Assembly: GCF_002022505.1 (NCBI RefSeq)
Contig: NZ_CP019781.1
Coordinates: 372,001 to 436,000 of the forward strand
From: Bartonella sp. WD16.2
Lineage (GTDB): Bacteria > Pseudomonadota > Alphaproteobacteria > Rhizobiales > Rhizobiaceae
Length of the DNA stretch: 64,000 bases
Direction: 5' to 3'
Shown: one piece after another, positions 62,189 through 64,000 of the stretch
How positions within the stretch are numbered: the stretch's first letter is position 1
How the letters are laid out: each line of letters starts with the position of its first letter
Notes under the pieces: generated by a model
What the model was told of the DNA's origin: nothing
The model's input: only the letters and a program-made list of their open reading frames with translations
Databases searched by the model: none
Program-made: the position numbers and the translations under genes

Positions 62189-64000
62189 ATGAAACAGAAT
62201 GAAAAAGTAAAAACCGTTTTGGTAGATTCAGACCAAACTCTACGCACCCTTTATAATTTGTGGCCCTATATGTGGCCATCAGGCAGGTCTGACCTGAAGA
62301 TGCGTGTGGTATGGGCAATATTTTATCTTATTTTGTCCAAACTTATTCTCATATCTGTACCGTATTTTTTTAAATATACTACAAATGCGCTTGATGTAAA
62401 CTTTTTTCAGCTATTTGCAAGGCCTTCATCCATTTTGCTCGTGCCTATTATGCTGGTTTTGGCATATAATTTTGCACGCATCATTCAAGCTGGATTAAAC
62501 CAGTTACGTGATTCTCTTTTTGCAACTGTTGGTCAATATGCTATTCGTCAATTATCATATAAGACTTTTGTGCATATTCATGGATTATCTTTGCGCTTCC
62601 ATTTAGAGCGGCGAACTGGTGGTCTTTCTCGCGTGATTGATCGTGGTACAAAGGGAATTGAGGCTCTTGTTCGATTCTCGATTCTTAATACGGTGCCAAC
62701 CATTCTAGAATTTATTTTAACAGCGTTTGTACTTTTGATAAATTATGGCTGGCATTATTTTCTTATCGTTGTTGTTATGGTTGGTTTGTATACTTGGTTT
62801 ACAATCAAGGCGAGCGATTGGCGCATTGGTATTCGGGAAGAAATGAATACGGCTGATACTGAAGCAAATACACGGGCAGTTGATTCTCTTTTGAATTTTG
62901 AAACAGTCAAATATTTTGGCAATGAAGCTCTAGAAGCAAGTCGATTTGATTCTTCTATGGCGGGATATGAAAAAGCTGCAACAAAAATCTGGACATCTTT
63001 AAGTTGGCTTAATTTTGGTCAAGCTCTTATTTTTGGTATTGGAATGACAATCCTGATGTTAATGTCAGCTTATGAAGTTTTACATATGACACAAACTTTA
63101 GGAGATTTTGTTTTTATTAATGCGCTTTTAATACAACTTTCTATTCCGTTGAATTTTATTGGTTCAATTTATCGTGAAGTTCGACAGAGTTTAAGTGATA
63201 TTGAAGCTATGTTTGATCTTTTAGGTGTTCAGCAGGAAATTGTTGATAAACCAGATGCTAAACCATTGGTAGTGAACAATGGTACTATTCGGTTTAATCA
63301 GGTGAAATTTTCCTATGATTCCGGTCGTTCAATTCTCAAAGATATTGATTTTGAAATTTCTGGAGGTAAAACAGTTGCAATTGTTGGGCCATCAGGCGCT
63401 GGTAAATCAACGATCTCTCGATTGCTTTTTCGATTTTATGATGTTGAATCAGGATCGATAACAATTGACGGGCAGGATATCCGTGATGTAACTCAAAAAA
63501 GTTTACGTGAAGCGATCGGTATGGTGCCGCAAGATACAGTTTTATTTAATGATACGATTGCGTATAATATTCGTTATGGGCGCCCTAGTGCAACAGATGA
63601 AGAAATGCACAAAGCTTCTGAAATGGCACAGATATTAAAATTTATTGAAATGCTTCCAGAAGGCTTTCAATCCATAGTAGGTGAACGAGGTCTTAAATTA
63701 TCTGGTGGTGAGAAACAACGCGTGGCAATTGCGCGAACACTTTTAAAAGCACCTCCACTTCTTATTTTGGATGAAGCAACTGCGGCTCTTGATACAACGA
63801 CAGAACAAGAAATTCAGCGGGCATTGGATATTATAAGCCGTGGTCGTACAACATTGATTATTGCTCATCGTCTTTCTACTGTTATTAATGCTGATGAAAT
63901 TTTGGTACTGAAAAATGGTCGTATTATTGAGAAGGGAAGTCACACCGACCTTTTGAGCAAGAAAGGTTTATATGCTTCTATGTGGAATAAGCAGCTTGAA
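62189..64000 (+). CDS. Atm1-type ABC exporter, cut by the window edge
   Basis: Half-transporter related to mitochondrial Atm1 and bacterial heavy-metal/glutathione exporters, thought to move glutathione-sulfur compounds linked to iron-sulfur assembly. From ATG 62189 (AAAGG upstream) 604 codons are open to the right edge. A six-helix membrane domain (about 35-315, with the family stretch TVGQYAIRQLSYKTFVHIH and LSRVIDRGTKGIE) precedes the ATPase: Walker A GPSGAGKST, signature KLSGGEKQRVAIARTLL, Walker B LLILDEAT and H loop IIAHRLSTV. Only the last 20-30 residues should be missing. Confidence 0.92.
   Translation, partial: MKQNEKVKTVLVDSDQTLRTLYNLWPYMWPSGRSDLKMRVVWAIFYLILSKLILISVPYFFKYTTNALDVNFFQLFARPSSILLVPIMLVLAYNFARIIQAGLNQLRDSLFATVGQYAIRQLSYKTFVHIHGLSLRFHLERRTGGLSRVIDRGTKGIEALVRFSILNTVPTILEFILTAFVLLINYGWHYFLIVVVMVGLYTWFTIKASDWRIGIREEMNTADTEANTRAVDSLLNFETVKYFGNEALEASRFDSSMAGYEKAATKIWTSLSWLNFGQALIFGIGMTILMLMSAYEVLHMTQTLGDFVFINALLIQLSIPLNFIGSIYREVRQSLSDIEAMFDLLGVQQEIVDKPDAKPLVVNNGTIRFNQVKFSYDSGRSILKDIDFEISGGKTVAIVGPSGAGKSTISRLLFRFYDVESGSITIDGQDIRDVTQKSLREAIGMVPQDTVLFNDTIAYNIRYGRPSATDEEMHKASEMAQILKFIEMLPEGFQSIVGERGLKLSGGEKQRVAIARTLLKAPPLLILDEATAALDTTTEQEIQRALDIISRGRTTLIIAHRLSTVINADEILVLKNGRIIEKGSHTDLLSKKGLYASMWNKQLE

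Overview
The window looks like a chromosome segment of a Bartonella species (Alphaproteobacteria, Hyphomicrobiales). The evidence is the low GC content, an Omp43-type porin, the genus-typical heme-uptake cluster hmuV-hutC-hutB-hemS-hutA/tonB, and a rhizobial core gene order (feuPQ-cycHJKL-degP-two-component pair-glnE-pleC-pepN). I cannot fix the species from sequence alone. There is no CRISPR array, insertion sequence, prophage or rRNA operon; one tRNA gene, tRNA-Ser(GCU), is present.

Layout. 1-3310: mostly non-coding DNA around one membrane-anchored peptidoglycan-binding protein. 3311-13991: a PhoPQ-like pair (FeuP/FeuQ), cytochrome c maturation genes cycHJKL, the periplasmic protease DegP and a second OmpR/HK pair. 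14099-23781: glnE, a DNA alkyl-transferase, a PleC-like multi-PAS kinase, aminopeptidase N and a family 4 uracil-DNA glycosylase. 24215-29326 (minus strand): thiamine operon thiC-thiO-thiS-thiG-thiE-thiD. 30328-31951: omp43 and tRNA-Ser. 32566-39885: heme acquisition locus. 40098-44512: lytic transglycosylase, dapA-smpB, family 5 uracil-DNA glycosylase. 44996-55337: rpoZ, rsh, pyrE, a DUF2062 protein, acpS, lepB, rnc, era, recO, panC and two tandem panB copies. 55811-64000: an HD hydrolase, ygfZ, pyrC, cysS, a DUF421 protein and an Atm1-type ABC exporter cut by the right edge.

The genes form several working groups: heme/iron sensing, uptake and use (feuPQ, hut/hmu/tonB, cycHJKL, atm1, ygfZ); envelope quality control (degP, pleC, slt, lepB); and vitamin and nucleotide synthesis (thi, panBC, pyrC, pyrE).

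The most notable observation is that three genes (thiE, hutC, cysS) are each broken by a shift that adding one base to a homopolymer run (A7, C7, G5) would repair exactly. This is either phase variation or recent decay, or a systematic homopolymer undercall in the assembly; that cysS should be essential argues for checking the assembly first. Other points are a diverging tandem panB copy, a strong dyad where a thiamine riboswitch would be expected, and a palindrome in front of tonB. About 7.5 kb lies in gene-free stretches longer than 300 bases, typical of a genome undergoing reduction. I saw no wholly new system.
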